Source: Sporomusa silvacetica DSM 10669 (GTDB lineage Bacteria > Bacillota > Negativicutes > Sporomusales > Sporomusaceae). Taken from it: a DNA stretch of 64,000 nucleotides. Of this stretch, positions 41,221 to 49,946 are shown one piece after another. Position 1 is the stretch's first letter. Each line of letters begins with the position of its first letter. Location: assembly GCF_002257705.1 (NCBI RefSeq), contig NZ_LSLK01000053.1:1-64000 (forward strand), given 5' to 3'. The notes beneath the pieces were generated by a model. It had not been told where the DNA came from, made no database searches, and worked only from the letters and a program-made list of their open reading frames with translations. The position numbers and the translations under genes were made by a program.

Positions 41221-41347
41221 TTATATGCACCTCCTTTCGTGGACTGTATGTTGCTGTCCTTGGCTTTAATGTGGCTCGCTTTCACGATTTAAATACATCA
41301 TTTCGATCATGTAATAATTAGCAGACATATGATGGAGGTCTGTCCTT

Positions 41348-42391
41348 ATGAAGCAAAGTCTAACATTGGCTATAGAAACAAGCTGTGATGAAACATCGGC
41401 AGCTGTTGTTGCGAACGGGCGTACAATTTTAGCCAATATTATTTCATCGCAGGTGCCGACACATCAAAAATTTGGTGGCGTTGTACCCGAAATAGCCTCG
41501 CGCAAACATATTGAACATGTTATACCAGTTATTGATCAGGCTTTGGTAGAAGCTGGAATTACCCTCGGGGCCGTCGACGCCATTGGTGTTACCTATGGTC
41601 CGGGATTAGTCGGTGCGCTCTTAGTGGGCGTAGCGACAGCTAAGGCTTTAGCTTTTGCTCTTGATAAACCACTGATTGGTGTCAATCATTTAGAAGGACA
41701 CATTTTTGCTAATTTTTTGGCACATAATGAACTCAAACCGCCTTTTGTGGCCCTGGTAGTGTCAGGTGGTCATACTTCACTCATTCACATCAAGGATTAT
41801 AATGAACTGGAACTTTTAGGTCAAACCCGCGATGACGCGGCAGGGGAAGCTTTTGATAAAATTGCCCGGGTTATGAATTTTCCCTATCCTGGAGGTCCGC
41901 ATATTGATAATGCCGCTAAAGAGGGTAAGCCTACCGCTATTGCTTTTCCCCGGGCGTTTTCCGATCTAACAGGGGAGAATAAATTTGCCTTTAGCTTTAG
42001 TGGGTTAAAATCAGCGGTATTAAACTATTTACATACTGCTGCGCAACGTGGGGAAGCAGTTAGTATTCCTGATGTAGCCGCTAGCTTTCAGGCCGCCGTT
42101 GTAGACGTATTAGTCATGAAGGCCATAGCTGCAGCCCAGCACGTAGGTGCTAAGCAGCTAGTCCTAGCTGGTGGGGTAGCCGCCAATTCATACCTGAAAG
42201 CTGAATTAGCCGCAGCGACCACTCAGCAGGGAATTGCATTTTTTTATCCGCCGCCGGTGCTTTGCACAGATAACGCAGCGATGATTGCCTGCCGTGCCTA
42301 TTATCAGTATTTGGTGGAGGATTTTGCTGATCTTAATCTTAATGCTGTGCCCACACTTACATTAGGTCACAAGCAATGTGGAAAACAATAA
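41348..42391 (+). CDS. tsaD: TsaD, t6A threonylcarbamoyltransferase
   Basis: 347 residues. AIETSCDETSAAVV (9-22), the metal-binding HLEGH (about 117-121), VSGGHTSL (about 137-144), GEAFDKIARVM and LAGGVAANSYLK (about 270-281) are the Kae1/TsaD hallmarks. Catalytic subunit of the t6A complex with TsaB and TsaE encoded 0.5-3 kb upstream. The divergent ssp gene interrupts the usual operon. Confidence 0.95.
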   Translation: MKQSLTLAIETSCDETSAAVVANGRTILANIISSQVPTHQKFGGVVPEIASRKHIEHVIPVIDQALVEAGITLGAVDAIGVTYGPGLVGALLVGVATAKALAFALDKPLIGVNHLEGHIFANFLAHNELKPPFVALVVSGGHTSLIHIKDYNELELLGQTRDDAAGEAFDKIARVMNFPYPGGPHIDNAAKEGKPTAIAFPRAFSDLTGENKFAFSFSGLKSAVLNYLHTAAQRGEAVSIPDVAASFQAAVVDVLVMKAIAAAQHVGAKQLVLAGGVAANSYLKAELAAATTQQGIAFFYPPPVLCTDNAAMIACRAYYQYLVEDFADLNLNAVPTLTLGHKQCGKQ

Positions 42392-42400
42392 AACAACAAT

Positions 42401-42526
42401 TGTGGATAATGTGGGTAACTTTGTGCAAAGTGGGTAATTACAGTTGTATATCGATAGTTTGATTGTGTATAAGTCTGTGGATATTGTGGATAACTTCGGG
42501 ATAACATGGTTGTTAGTTGTGGATTA
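42401..42526 (+). promoter_or_regulatory. Cluster of DnaA-box-like sequences
   Basis: TGTGGATAA, the reverse complement of the DnaA box TTATCCACA, occurs exactly at 42401 and 42485. One-mismatch versions occur at 42410 (TGTGGGTAA), 42464 (TGTGTATAA), 42476 (TGTGGATAT) and 42518 (TGTGGATTA). All point the same way, in an AT-rich 230-bp gap between tsaD and the histidine kinase. Neither dnaA nor dnaN is nearby. Confidence 0.6.
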
Positions 42527-42642
42527 AGATAGTGGCGCGTTCTTTAGCCAACTTGGTACCAGCTAACAAGGAATTTTTGTCGGTACAGTTGAATACATAA
42601 AGACTAACGGCTTGGAGTTCAATATTGAACGGGGGAAAGTTT

Positions 42643-44088
42643 ATGGGCGTAGTTGTCGATGTTTGCCAAAAAATAACCGTCTTAAGCGCAGCGCAAATAC
42701 AAGTGATTGAGAATGCGGCAAGTGTACTGGGATTAGCAGCTGACCTTGCTCATGCGCAGGTTACGCTGTATACTCAGGCACGCAGTGAAAATTTTTTGGC
42801 TATTGTTGCCCAGGCTAAACCCAATACCAGTTATATTGCTTTTAAAACCAACATTCTTGGTAGTACGGTACAAGCAGGAGAAGAGCCGTTAATATGGCGA
42901 ACGCTTGCCTCTGGTACTCCTATTGCCGGGCAGCGTGAGTGGGCGCTTGGTATGGATGCACTCGAAATGCGGGTCTATCCCATACAAGACGGGACAGGGA
43001 AAATTATTGCGGCCGCAAGTTTTGAGACCAGTAACCAGGAGGCTGGCGCTGATGGACATGGCATGCTGGTAGAAACAGCATCTATGCTTTTAACAATGGC
43101 AACAGCCGGTCAAACGCTGGGGCATAAGCTGTATCGGCCATTGGGTACCCGTGACGGCATTATTATCATTGACGAACGCGGTTATATTATGTTTGCCAAT
43201 TCAGCAGCTGATGCCATTTACAAAGTTCTCGGTATCAACCGGGTTATTGGACGACGGGTATCTGATCGCCAAGTCAATATGCGGTTGGCCCAACAGGCAT
43301 TGTCTACAGGTCAGTTAATGGAAAAAGAATTTGAGTCGGGTAACATGATTTTGGTACAGCGGGCTATTCCCATTTTTGTCGGCGGTTTGGTGTCACGTAC
43401 CGTATTTATTATTGCCGATGTTACTGAAGTCCGAAAAAAGGAAAAAGAATTACTGATAAAATCAGCTGTAATTCAAGAGATACATCACCGGGTTAAAAAT
43501 AATCTACAAACAATTGCTAGTTTGCTTAGATTGCAGTCCAGACGAACCAAGACGCCAGAAGTCAAGGCGGCGCTCAGAGAAAGCGTTAACCGGATTTTGA
43601 GTATATCGGTCGTGCATGAGTTTTTATCTCAACAGGACAGAGGCTTTATTGATGTGGCTGAGGTTACCAAAAATATTTTGGATCTAGTAATTCAGAACAT
43701 GCTTGAACCTAATTTTAATATTGAAACCGTACTTAATGGGGAAACTGTTATTTTACCGTCAGAACAGGCTAGTAGTCTGGCCTTAGTCATAAATGAACTG
43801 ATTCAAAACGCGATTGAGCATGGATTCGTGGGTCGTAAAGAGGGACTTATTGGCGTAGATATTGCGACAACACCGGAGAATTATCAGATTGATATTTATG
43901 ATGACGGTATTGGCCTACCTACGAATTTTTGCCTTGAAAATACCAATAGTCTGGGTCTACAGATTGTCCGGACACTGATCGAAAACGATCTTGGGGGAAA
44001 ATTCCGCCTTTTTTCCCGTTCCGGAACGCATGCCTTTATCACCATTCCCCGTCTAATGGAAGGCGCTAAAGAGGTCAAGGAGGTATAA
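42643..44088 (+). CDS. PdtaS/EutW-type sensor histidine kinase
   Basis: 481 residues from ATG 42643 (GGGGGAAAG upstream). An N-terminal GAF-like H_kinase_N domain (about 15-140) is followed by a PAS domain (about 165-275), a HisKA_2 phosphoacceptor IQEIHHRVKNNLQTIASLLRLQ (His at about 283) and an HATPase_c domain with ALVINELIQNAIEHGF and DIYDDGIGLP. No membrane segment, so it senses a cytosolic signal. It is followed one base later by an ANTAR response regulator, the canonical partner in signal-dependent transcript antitermination. Confidence 0.92.
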   Translation: MGVVVDVCQKITVLSAAQIQVIENAASVLGLAADLAHAQVTLYTQARSENFLAIVAQAKPNTSYIAFKTNILGSTVQAGEEPLIWRTLASGTPIAGQREWALGMDALEMRVYPIQDGTGKIIAAASFETSNQEAGADGHGMLVETASMLLTMATAGQTLGHKLYRPLGTRDGIIIIDERGYIMFANSAADAIYKVLGINRVIGRRVSDRQVNMRLAQQALSTGQLMEKEFESGNMILVQRAIPIFVGGLVSRTVFIIADVTEVRKKEKELLIKSAVIQEIHHRVKNNLQTIASLLRLQSRRTKTPEVKAALRESVNRILSISVVHEFLSQQDRGFIDVAEVTKNILDLVIQNMLEPNFNIETVLNGETVILPSEQASSLALVINELIQNAIEHGFVGRKEGLIGVDIATTPENYQIDIYDDGIGLPTNFCLENTNSLGLQIVRTLIENDLGGKFRLFSRSGTHAFITIPRLMEGAKEVKEV

Positions 44089-44089
44089 T

Positions 44090-44671
44090 ATGGACGCTTT
44101 GCGGATAGTAATTGCAGATAATGAATCAATCATACGGATGGACCTTAAAGAGATATTAGAAGAAGCCGGACATACTGTAGTGGGTGAGGCAACAGACGGT
44201 GTGAAAGCGGTAGAACTGGCCCGCAAATGCCACCCTGACCTTGTTGTTATGGATATCAAAATGCCTGAAATGGACGGCATCACTGCTGCTAAAATTATCT
44301 CCAATGAAAAACTGGCGCCTGTATTGCTTTTAACTGCTTTCAGTCAGAAGGAAATTGTAGAAAAGGCCAAAGACTCGGGGGTACTCGCCTATCTGGTCAA
44401 GCCGGTAAAAGAGGCTAACTTGTTTCCCGCAATGGAAATTGCTTTGTCGCGGTTTAGAGAGTTTGCAGAATTAGAGCGGGAACTGGAGGAAGTTAAAAAC
44501 TCACTGGAAACTAGGAAAATACTTGACCGGGCTAAGGGTATTTTGATGGATGCCTACAGTTTATCTGAAACTGAGGCCTACCGTCGTATTCAGCAGTACA
44601 GCATGAGTAAACGAAAATCAATCAGGGACGTAGCGGTAGCCATTGTGGAGTCGGCTACCCGTAAAAGATAA
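44090..44671 (+). CDS. ANTAR-domain response regulator (PdtaR/EutV type)
   Basis: 193 residues. Receiver domain 1-125: phospho-acceptor Asp in LVVMDIKMPEMDG (about 55), with LLLTAF and LVKP switch residues. A coiled coil (about 125-145) leads to the ANTAR RNA-binding domain (about 140-190): LDRAKGILMDAYSLSETEAYRRIQ, cited in parts. ANTAR proteins bind paired hexaloop hairpins and prevent termination. Its targets are unknown. Confidence 0.94.
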   Translation: MDALRIVIADNESIIRMDLKEILEEAGHTVVGEATDGVKAVELARKCHPDLVVMDIKMPEMDGITAAKIISNEKLAPVLLLTAFSQKEIVEKAKDSGVLAYLVKPVKEANLFPAMEIALSRFREFAELERELEEVKNSLETRKILDRAKGILMDAYSLSETEAYRRIQQYSMSKRKSIRDVAVAIVESATRKR

Positions 44672-44683
44672 AGTGAGACTTAG

Positions 44684-44713
44684 CTTCAGATGGGGGTTTA
44701 ACCCCATCTGAAG
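44684..44713 (+). terminator. Hairpin after the ANTAR regulator
   Basis: CTTCAGATGGGG and CCCCATCTGAAG, a perfect 12-13-bp stem, 12 bp behind the stop. The following TTTAGTC is a weak T-tract. Confidence 0.7.
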
Positions 44714-44724
44714 TTTAGTCGAAC

Positions 44725-44828
44725 CTATCCAGGGACTTAGTTGCTCGCCTGTGCCCTTTAGGGTATAACTCCCGCTTGTAGAAGCGGGAGTCTTAGAGCA
44801 ACTTGGTCATCGGATAGACCATTTTTTA
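44725..44828 (+). ncRNA. Compact multi-stem RNA-like element
   Basis: An outer stem CTATCC/GGATAG (44725, 44812), an inner GTTGCTC/GAGCAAC (44740, 44796) and a nested ACTCCCGC/GCGGGAGT hairpin (44768-44791). The element ends with an alternative TGGTC/GACCA hairpin plus six T (44804-44828), mutually exclusive with the outer stem. A second hairpin, GCAGAGAC/GTCTCTGC, lies at 44836-44857. GCCTGTGCCCTTTAGGG recurs near 27463 on the minus strand. It could be a structured RNA, a terminator switch or the end of an IS605-type element. Confidence 0.4.
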
Positions 44829-44951
44829 TGCCAGGGCAGAGACTATATTGTCTCTGCTTTACTGTTTCTAGAAATTTTTTAAATTTTTATCTACTTTTTA
44901 CGCAAATCCCCTTGATTTTTCACGGATAATTTTATATTATAAATTATGGGA

Positions 44952-44978
44952 TTAGCACTCGACTTAAGCGAGTGCTAA
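44952..44978. promoter_or_regulatory. CIRCE operator of groESL
   Basis: TTAGCACTC (44952), nine bases, GAGTGCTAA (44970): a perfect CIRCE element, the binding site of the heat-shock repressor HrcA, 50 bp before groES. A promoter with TTGATT and TATATT lies immediately upstream (about 44912-44940). Confidence 0.97.
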
Positions 44979-45027
44979 CAACAACCAAATAAATTTATAT
45001 AACACACCATAAAGGGAGGTTCTTTAC

Positions 45028-45309
45028 ATGATTAAGCCATTAGGCGACAGAGTAGTGATTGAAGCTTTGGCAAAGGAAGAAATGACTAAGAGTGGTATTG
45101 TTCTTCCTGACACCGTTAAGGAGAAACCGCAAGAGGGTAAAATTGTAGCTGTTGGGACAGGCAAAACTCTGGAAAATGGCCAAAAGGTTGCCTTGGATGT
45201 TAATGTTGGCGACAAAATTATTTTCTCAAAATATGCCGGCACAGAAGTCAAGGTTGAAGGCAAAGAGTACCTCATCATCAGCGAAAGAGACATCCTGGCT
45301 ATAATTTAG
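45028..45309 (+). CDS. groES: Co-chaperonin GroES
   Basis: 93 residues, full-length: IKPLGDRVVIEALAKEE, GIVLPDTVKEKPQEGKIVAVG (in part; the mobile loop), KYAGTEVKVEGKEYLIISERDILAII at the end. Caps the GroEL ring. AAAGGGAGG precedes ATG. Under CIRCE/HrcA control with groEL. Confidence 0.97.
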   Translation: MIKPLGDRVVIEALAKEEMTKSGIVLPDTVKEKPQEGKIVAVGTGKTLENGQKVALDVNVGDKIIFSKYAGTEVKVEGKEYLIISERDILAII

Positions 45310-45354
45310 TAATCAGCTAATTTTATTATAAAGTGAAAGGTAGGTAATACATAA

Positions 45355-47001
45355 ATGGCTAAACAAATTTTGTTTGACGAAGAAGCACGCCGGGCACTCG
45401 AAAGAGGCGTAAACGCACTGGCTAATGCTGTTAAAGTTACTTTAGGACCTAAAGGCCGTAACGTAGTGCTTGATAAGAAATTCGGTGCTCCGGCTATCAC
45501 TAATGACGGCGTAACTATCGCTCGTGACATTGATTTGGAAGATCCGTTTGAAAATATGGGAGCACAGCTTGTAAAAGAAGTTGCTACCAAAACTAATGAT
45601 ATTGCTGGTGACGGTACTACTACCGCTACTTTGCTGGCACAAGCTATGATTCGTGAAGGCATGAAAAATGTTGCTGCCGGTGCTAATCCTATGATTCTTA
45701 AAAAAGGTATTCAACAGGCAGTAAATGTACTTGTTGACGAAATTAAGAAAAGCTCTAAAAAAGTAGAAACCAAAGATGCTATCGCCCAAGTTGCTTCTAT
45801 TTCAGCTGGTGATGCAGAAATTGGCACTTTGATTGCAGAAGCTATGGAAAAAGTTGGTAAAGACGGCGTTATCACTGTTGAAGAATCCAAAACCATGGGT
45901 ACCGACCTTGACGTTGTGGAAGGTATGCAATTTGACCGTGGTTATATCTCCCCATACATGGTTACTGACCCTGATAAAATGGAAGCCGTTTTAAATGACC
46001 CGTATATTCTTATTACTGACCGCAAGATTGGCGCTATTGCTGATTTGCTGCCGGTACTCGAAAAAGTTGTTCAGCAAGGTAAGGAACTCTTAATTGTTGC
46101 TGAAGACGTAGAAGGTGAAGCCCTGGCTACCTTGGTTGTTAACAAACTCCGTGGCACCTTCCGTGCGGTAGCTGTAAAATCTCCTGGTTTCGGCGACCGC
46201 AGAAAAGCTATGTTGGAAGACATTGCTGTTCTTACCGGTGGTGCTGTTATTACTGAGGAACTCGGCCGTAAGCTTGACAGTGTAACTCTGGAAGATCTTG
46301 GACGCGCTCGTCAAGTGCGTGTAACCAAAGAAGTAACCACTGTAATTGATGGCAGCGGTCAAGCGGAAGAAATCAAAAAACGCGTTGGTCAAATTCGCGC
46401 CCACATCGAAGAAACCACTTCCGATTTCGACAAAGAAAAACTGCAAGAGCGTCTGGCTAAACTGGCTGGCGGCGTAGCTGTTATCCAAGTCGGTGCTGCT
46501 ACTGAAGTAGAACTCAAAGAAAAGAAACTGCGCATTGAAGATGCTCTTAATGCAACTCGCGCTGCTGTTGAAGAAGGCATTGTAGCTGGTGGTGGTACTA
46601 CTTTCATCGACATTCAGTCCAGCTTAGACAGCCTGAAACTTACTGGCGACGAAAAAACTGGTGTTCAAATCGTTAGACGCGCCATTGAAGAGCCAGTACG
46701 TCAAATTGCTAACAATGCTGGCTTAGAAGGCTCAGTTGTTGTTGAGAATGTTAAAAAAGCAGGTAAAGGTCAGGGCTTTGATGCTCTGAATGAAAAATAT
46801 ATTGATATGATTGCTGCTGGTATTGTTGACCCAGCCAAAGTTACTCGCTCAGCATTGCAAAATGCTGCCAGTATCGCAGCTATGGTTCTTACCACAGAAA
46901 CTCTTATTGCTGACAAGCCAGAAAAAGACGCTGGTGCAGCAGCTGCCATGGGCGGCATGGGTGGTATGGGCGGCATGGGCGGCATGGGCGGCATGATGTA
47001 A
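45355..47001 (+). CDS. groEL: Chaperonin GroEL
   Basis: 548 residues. ATP-binding GDGTTTATLLAQ (about 86-97), the substrate-binding apical domain, and the GGM-repeat tail (GGMGGMGGMGGMGGMM) are all present. Folds cytosolic proteins with GroES. The intergenic spacing to groES is 45 bp without a terminator, so the two are one operon. The prophage integrates about 50-90 bp behind the stop. Confidence 0.98.
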   Translation: MAKQILFDEEARRALERGVNALANAVKVTLGPKGRNVVLDKKFGAPAITNDGVTIARDIDLEDPFENMGAQLVKEVATKTNDIAGDGTTTATLLAQAMIREGMKNVAAGANPMILKKGIQQAVNVLVDEIKKSSKKVETKDAIAQVASISAGDAEIGTLIAEAMEKVGKDGVITVEESKTMGTDLDVVEGMQFDRGYISPYMVTDPDKMEAVLNDPYILITDRKIGAIADLLPVLEKVVQQGKELLIVAEDVEGEALATLVVNKLRGTFRAVAVKSPGFGDRRKAMLEDIAVLTGGAVITEELGRKLDSVTLEDLGRARQVRVTKEVTTVIDGSGQAEEIKKRVGQIRAHIEETTSDFDKEKLQERLAKLAGGVAVIQVGAATEVELKEKKLRIEDALNATRAAVEEGIVAGGGTTFIDIQSSLDSLKLTGDEKTGVQIVRRAIEEPVRQIANNAGLEGSVVVENVKKAGKGQGFDALNEKYIDMIAAGIVDPAKVTRSALQNAASIAAMVLTTETLIADKPEKDAGAAAAMGGMGGMGGMGGMGGMM

Positions 47002-47009
47002 GTTGTACC

Positions 47010-47035
47010 AGAATCCCCAGTAAATACGGGATTCT
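47010..47035 (+). terminator. Hairpin behind groEL
   Basis: AGAATCCC and GGGATTCT arms, nine bases after the stop; it lacks a clear T-run. It may have lost its T-tract at the prophage junction. Confidence 0.55.
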
Positions 47036-47088
47036 AGACAACGCCCAATGCTAAATGGTCACATTTTAGTCACATAGCACTTAAAAAA

Positions 47089-48258
47089 CTAGAGGTTTCG
47101 CATTAATTCACTGAATTTTTGCGAGGCCTCTTTTTTCTTTGTCTTGGTTACGTGCAGATATACCTTTCGGGTAATTTCGTCATCAGAATGGCCTAAACGT
47201 TCCATAATTTCTTCTAATCCCACTCCAGCTTCAGCCAGTAATGATGTATGGGTATGACGGAGAGAATGCGGGGTTAATTCTTCAGGTAGTTTAGATGTCT
47301 TTAAAAGTCGCGTCATTCTGTTTTCCACGAATTTTATATAGTTGGGGTAGCCATAGTTCTTATCGGTCTTAGCAAAGACAAATTTCTTATCATGCCATTC
47401 TTTGCGATGCTCCATCTTAACTATATTTTGCTTGGACTGATGTTGTTGTAATTCCTTAATCACCATGTCATCTATCTCAATATTGCGCTTAGAGCTTGGC
47501 GTTTTTGGCGTTTGTAGCTTGTAGGCGGTGATTTTGTTGCCGGGGTTGTAATATGTCTTGGTTATTGATATTGTATGCTCGTCGAAATCAATATCAGACC
47601 ACTTTAAGGCGCATAGTTCCCCTGCCCTCATGCCAGTATAGGCTAGTGTTAAGAAAATCGTGTAGTCACCTTCTAAGCCCCTGTTTTGAGCATTTTTAAG
47701 AAATAGTGACAACTGTTCTTTTTCAAGATATTTTGGTATTTCGGTCTCTTGTTCTAATTCTTCAACTGTTTTTTGTACCCTGGGAAGTTTGGCGTATTGG
47801 GTTGGATCAGATCTTATTACCCTAAACTCCATAGCCTTTTTAAATATCATTTTAGCGGTGCCGTGGATGCCGGCTAGAGTATTGGCGGCATAACCTTCTT
47901 TTTTTAAGGCACTTAGGGATTTTTCATATTTCTTTATGGTGATATCTTTCATTTTGGTTAATTTGCCTATGTGCCGGGTTAAGCAACCGATTTCATGTTC
48001 CCGGACACGGACCGTACTTTCTTTGACGTTATCGCTATATAGCTCAAGCCATTCAGCGACAAATTCCTTAAAAGTTGTATCGGTTTCTCGGATATATAAA
48101 CCGCTGGCTACTTCATCTTCAATTTTTCCTGCTGCAAGTTGAGCCTCTTTCTTAGTTTTAAAACCACCTTTTTTCTTTTGGTCTCGCTTTCCTTCCAGAG
48201 TTAATCCAATATCGACAGTATAATACCATGTTAGCCCAATTTTTCGAATATATGCCAT
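47089..48258 (-). CDS. int: Phage tyrosine integrase
   Basis: 389 residues. N-terminal arm-binding domain (residues 1-60: GLTWYYTVDIG, GFKTKKEAQLAAGKIE), SAM-like core-binding domain (about 65-165), and catalytic domain with Arg in YTGMRAGELCAL, Lys region near PKTPSSKRNI, HSLRHTH (His-x-x-Arg) and LGHSDDEITRKVYLHV with the nucleophilic tyrosine. It integrates and excises the prophage. Located at the element's edge next to groEL. Confidence 0.95.
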   Translation of the reverse strand: MAYIRKIGLTWYYTVDIGLTLEGKRDQKKKGGFKTKKEAQLAAGKIEDEVASGLYIRETDTTFKEFVAEWLELYSDNVKESTVRVREHEIGCLTRHIGKLTKMKDITIKKYEKSLSALKKEGYAANTLAGIHGTAKMIFKKAMEFRVIRSDPTQYAKLPRVQKTVEELEQETEIPKYLEKEQLSLFLKNAQNRGLEGDYTIFLTLAYTGMRAGELCALKWSDIDFDEHTISITKTYYNPGNKITAYKLQTPKTPSSKRNIEIDDMVIKELQQHQSKQNIVKMEHRKEWHDKKFVFAKTDKNYGYPNYIKFVENRMTRLLKTSKLPEELTPHSLRHTHTSLLAEAGVGLEEIMERLGHSDDEITRKVYLHVTKTKKKEASQKFSELMRNL

Positions 48259-48346
48259 GTTATCAGCTCCAAATTAATAGTAACAAACTGAGACGGATTT
48301 CCTAATATGTATTGTTTTTTGCCCACAAAGAAACAGTTATATGTTT

Positions 48347-48565
48347 TTAGCGGTCTCCCCGCTCGCCTGTATGTGGATTTACATTGCCTCTTGTACTCCA
48401 ATTATTATCTTTATTTCCATCAGGATCACTGCGATAGTGTCCGTCTACATAACTACCATCACTGCGATAATGGCCATTAACCCATACATCTACACCGGCT
48501 GTAGCACTTGCAATAATAGAGAAAGAGAACAGCATGACTAGTGTGAGAAATATAATCTTTTTCAA
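48347..48565 (-). CDS. Small secreted protein, 72 aa
   Basis: TTG 48565 is chosen because AAGGAG lies eight bases upstream; the protein then begins MKKIIFLTLVMLFSFS, a signal peptide with cleavage near ASATA. The mature part has two related segments (VNGHYRSDGS and VDGHYRSDPDG) and HTGERG. Proteins of this type occur in diverse bacteria, with unknown function. It is one of three minus-strand accessory genes (morons) between integrase and repressor. Inverted TTGCCCACAAAG and CTTTGTGGGCAA lie on both sides (48317, 48590). Confidence 0.7.
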   Translation of the reverse strand: MKKIIFLTLVMLFSFSIIASATAGVDVWVNGHYRSDGSYVDGHYRSDPDGNKDNNWSTRGNVNPHTGERGDR

Positions 48566-48607
48566 TAAAATCACTCCTTATTAAAATTCCTTTGTGGGCA
48601 AGAAACA

Positions 48608-48653
48608 ACATCCTCACAGTGAATACGCCGAGATCAAAGGTCGGTGAGGATGT
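48608..48653 (-). terminator. Hairpin between the two secreted-protein genes
   Basis: ACATCCTCAC and GTGAGGATGT arms with a 26-base loop that itself contains GATCAAAGGTC; on the minus strand it is followed by TGTTTC. It probably ends the transcript of the YHYH-PG-binding gene at 48688. Confidence 0.55.
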
Positions 48654-48687
48654 GATTCCCTCTTAGTAGATCCTTGTTGTTTGTGAT

Positions 48688-49068
48688 TTATAATCCTAAT
48701 GCTTCCTTAGTTTTGGGGCCAACAATTCCGTCAGATTCTAGTCCTTTATCGGATTGGAAGTTTTTTATTGCTTGTTCAGTTTTTTCGCCTTTAATACCAT
48801 CTGCTTCCCCGCAATCATAGCCCAACTCATTAAGCCTTTGCTGTACCAGTTTTATATCTGCGATATCTGCAGGTTTATTCTTTGAAGGTCTAGCAGGCCC
48901 TCCGTTATGGTAGTGGTACGATCCTACGGGATATCCCCATCCAGAAGTGCGAACGTAGTGGCCACCGCTGCTGTCGGTGCGGCCAGGATGGGCATTAGTA
49001 AAAGATAAAGGCAGGGTGGCTACTATTAAGGTTGTAGCCATCAGTAGGATTGATAGGCGTTTTTTCAT
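48688..49068 (-). CDS. Secreted YHYH / peptidoglycan-binding protein
   Basis: 126 residues from ATG 49068 with AGGAGG upstream. Signal peptide (1-26, ending SFTNA), a YHYH-like segment (HPGRTDSSGGHYVRTSGWG, GSYHYHNGG; residues 27-56), and a PG_binding_1 domain (about 68-126: LVQQRLNELGYDCGEADGIK, VGPKTKEALGL). It should bind cell wall outside the cell. As a lysogeny-expressed prophage gene it may alter the host surface, perhaps for superinfection exclusion; that is inference. Confidence 0.85.
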   Translation of the reverse strand: MKKRLSILLMATTLIVATLPLSFTNAHPGRTDSSGGHYVRTSGWGYPVGSYHYHNGGPARPSKNKPADIADIKLVQQRLNELGYDCGEADGIKGEKTEQAIKNFQSDKGLESDGIVGPKTKEALGL

Positions 49069-49102
49069 ATTGGCAAACCTCCTTTGTTGTGACAATAATA
49101 GA

Positions 49103-49897
49103 TCAATAGTTGATATTCCTAAAACAAATATTTTCCACATAATAATTTCTAAAAGTATTCCAAAACACTCTAAAGTATTTGTTTAAGATGCTTTCGATTA
49201 TAAAGTTAAAATTAAGTATGTTTGGCTCACTTGGGAGTAATCCTTCTTCGCTTTTTAAGGGCCCCGTAAATATCCAACTATAATCATAAACAAAATCATC
49301 CCGATCTTTATTATTTTTAAAATAGCCGGTTAAATTTTCTGCTTTTCTAGTATCGCGCGATAAATTATAGTAACTGGGATTTGAGAAGATATGCGGAAAT
49401 TCATTGACTAAACGAGGATAGCAAACTTCTAAAGCTTCTACGCAAGAAAGCAATATTTCTTTTTGTTCGGTTTTATTGGGAATGTCTTTTTTGTTGCCAA
49501 AGCCTGTCATTCTCAGTAAAATTGGCATTCTGGTAAAATAGTAATAAAAGAATTTAGCCTGTAGTAGATTGCATTTTGCGGAAGAAATAATATCGTAAAA
49601 ATCCTTGGATAGAACAAGAAAAACTTCACGCCTGCTTTTATCAATTACGTTGAAATCAGAAACGATATGTATCTCTTTTTTAAATAAATCATCTAGAAAA
49701 TCTATTTGTAATAAATTGCTTGATACATACGACAACAAGTCTTCTATTTCAAGATTATTAATGTTGCTTTTTATAAGGTGACAAATCAATAAAAACCCTA
49801 TTGCTGAATTTACAGAACAAGTAACGGCAGATGTTCCTATTTGTTTTTTTACGGAATCAAATGCGTTTTCTTTGAAAAGCTTTTTATTAAAAAACAT
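49103..49897 (-). CDS. Unknown prophage accessory protein
   Basis: 264 residues from ATG 49897 (AAGGAG upstream). A hydrophobic stretch at about 22-40 (SAVTCSVNSAIGFLLICHLI) could be one membrane helix. The rest is mixed and AT-rich, with NKYFRVFWNTFRNYY near the end. No domain recognised. A terminator-like hairpin sits in its leader. Position between the integrase side and the repressor suggests expression during lysogeny. Confidence 0.6.
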   Translation of the reverse strand: MFFNKKLFKENAFDSVKKQIGTSAVTCSVNSAIGFLLICHLIKSNINNLEIEDLLSYVSSNLLQIDFLDDLFKKEIHIVSDFNVIDKSRREVFLVLSKDFYDIISSAKCNLLQAKFFYYYFTRMPILLRMTGFGNKKDIPNKTEQKEILLSCVEALEVCYPRLVNEFPHIFSNPSYYNLSRDTRKAENLTGYFKNNKDRDDFVYDYSWIFTGPLKSEEGLLPSEPNILNFNFIIESILNKYFRVFWNTFRNYYVENICFRNINY

Positions 49898-49918
49898 ATT
49901 TTTGCTCCTTAAAAATAA

Positions 49919-49946
49919 AGACACAGCCTGTCCAATTGCTGTGTCT
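49919..49946 (-). promoter_or_regulatory. Terminator-like hairpin in the leader of the 49103-49897 gene
   Basis: AGACACAGC and GCTGTGTCT, a perfect nine-base stem. On the minus strand it is followed by TTTATTTTT and then, within 10 bases, by the ribosome binding site of the gene. Placed here it would stop most transcripts before the gene, like an attenuator, or end a leader transcript from upstream. Confidence 0.55.
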
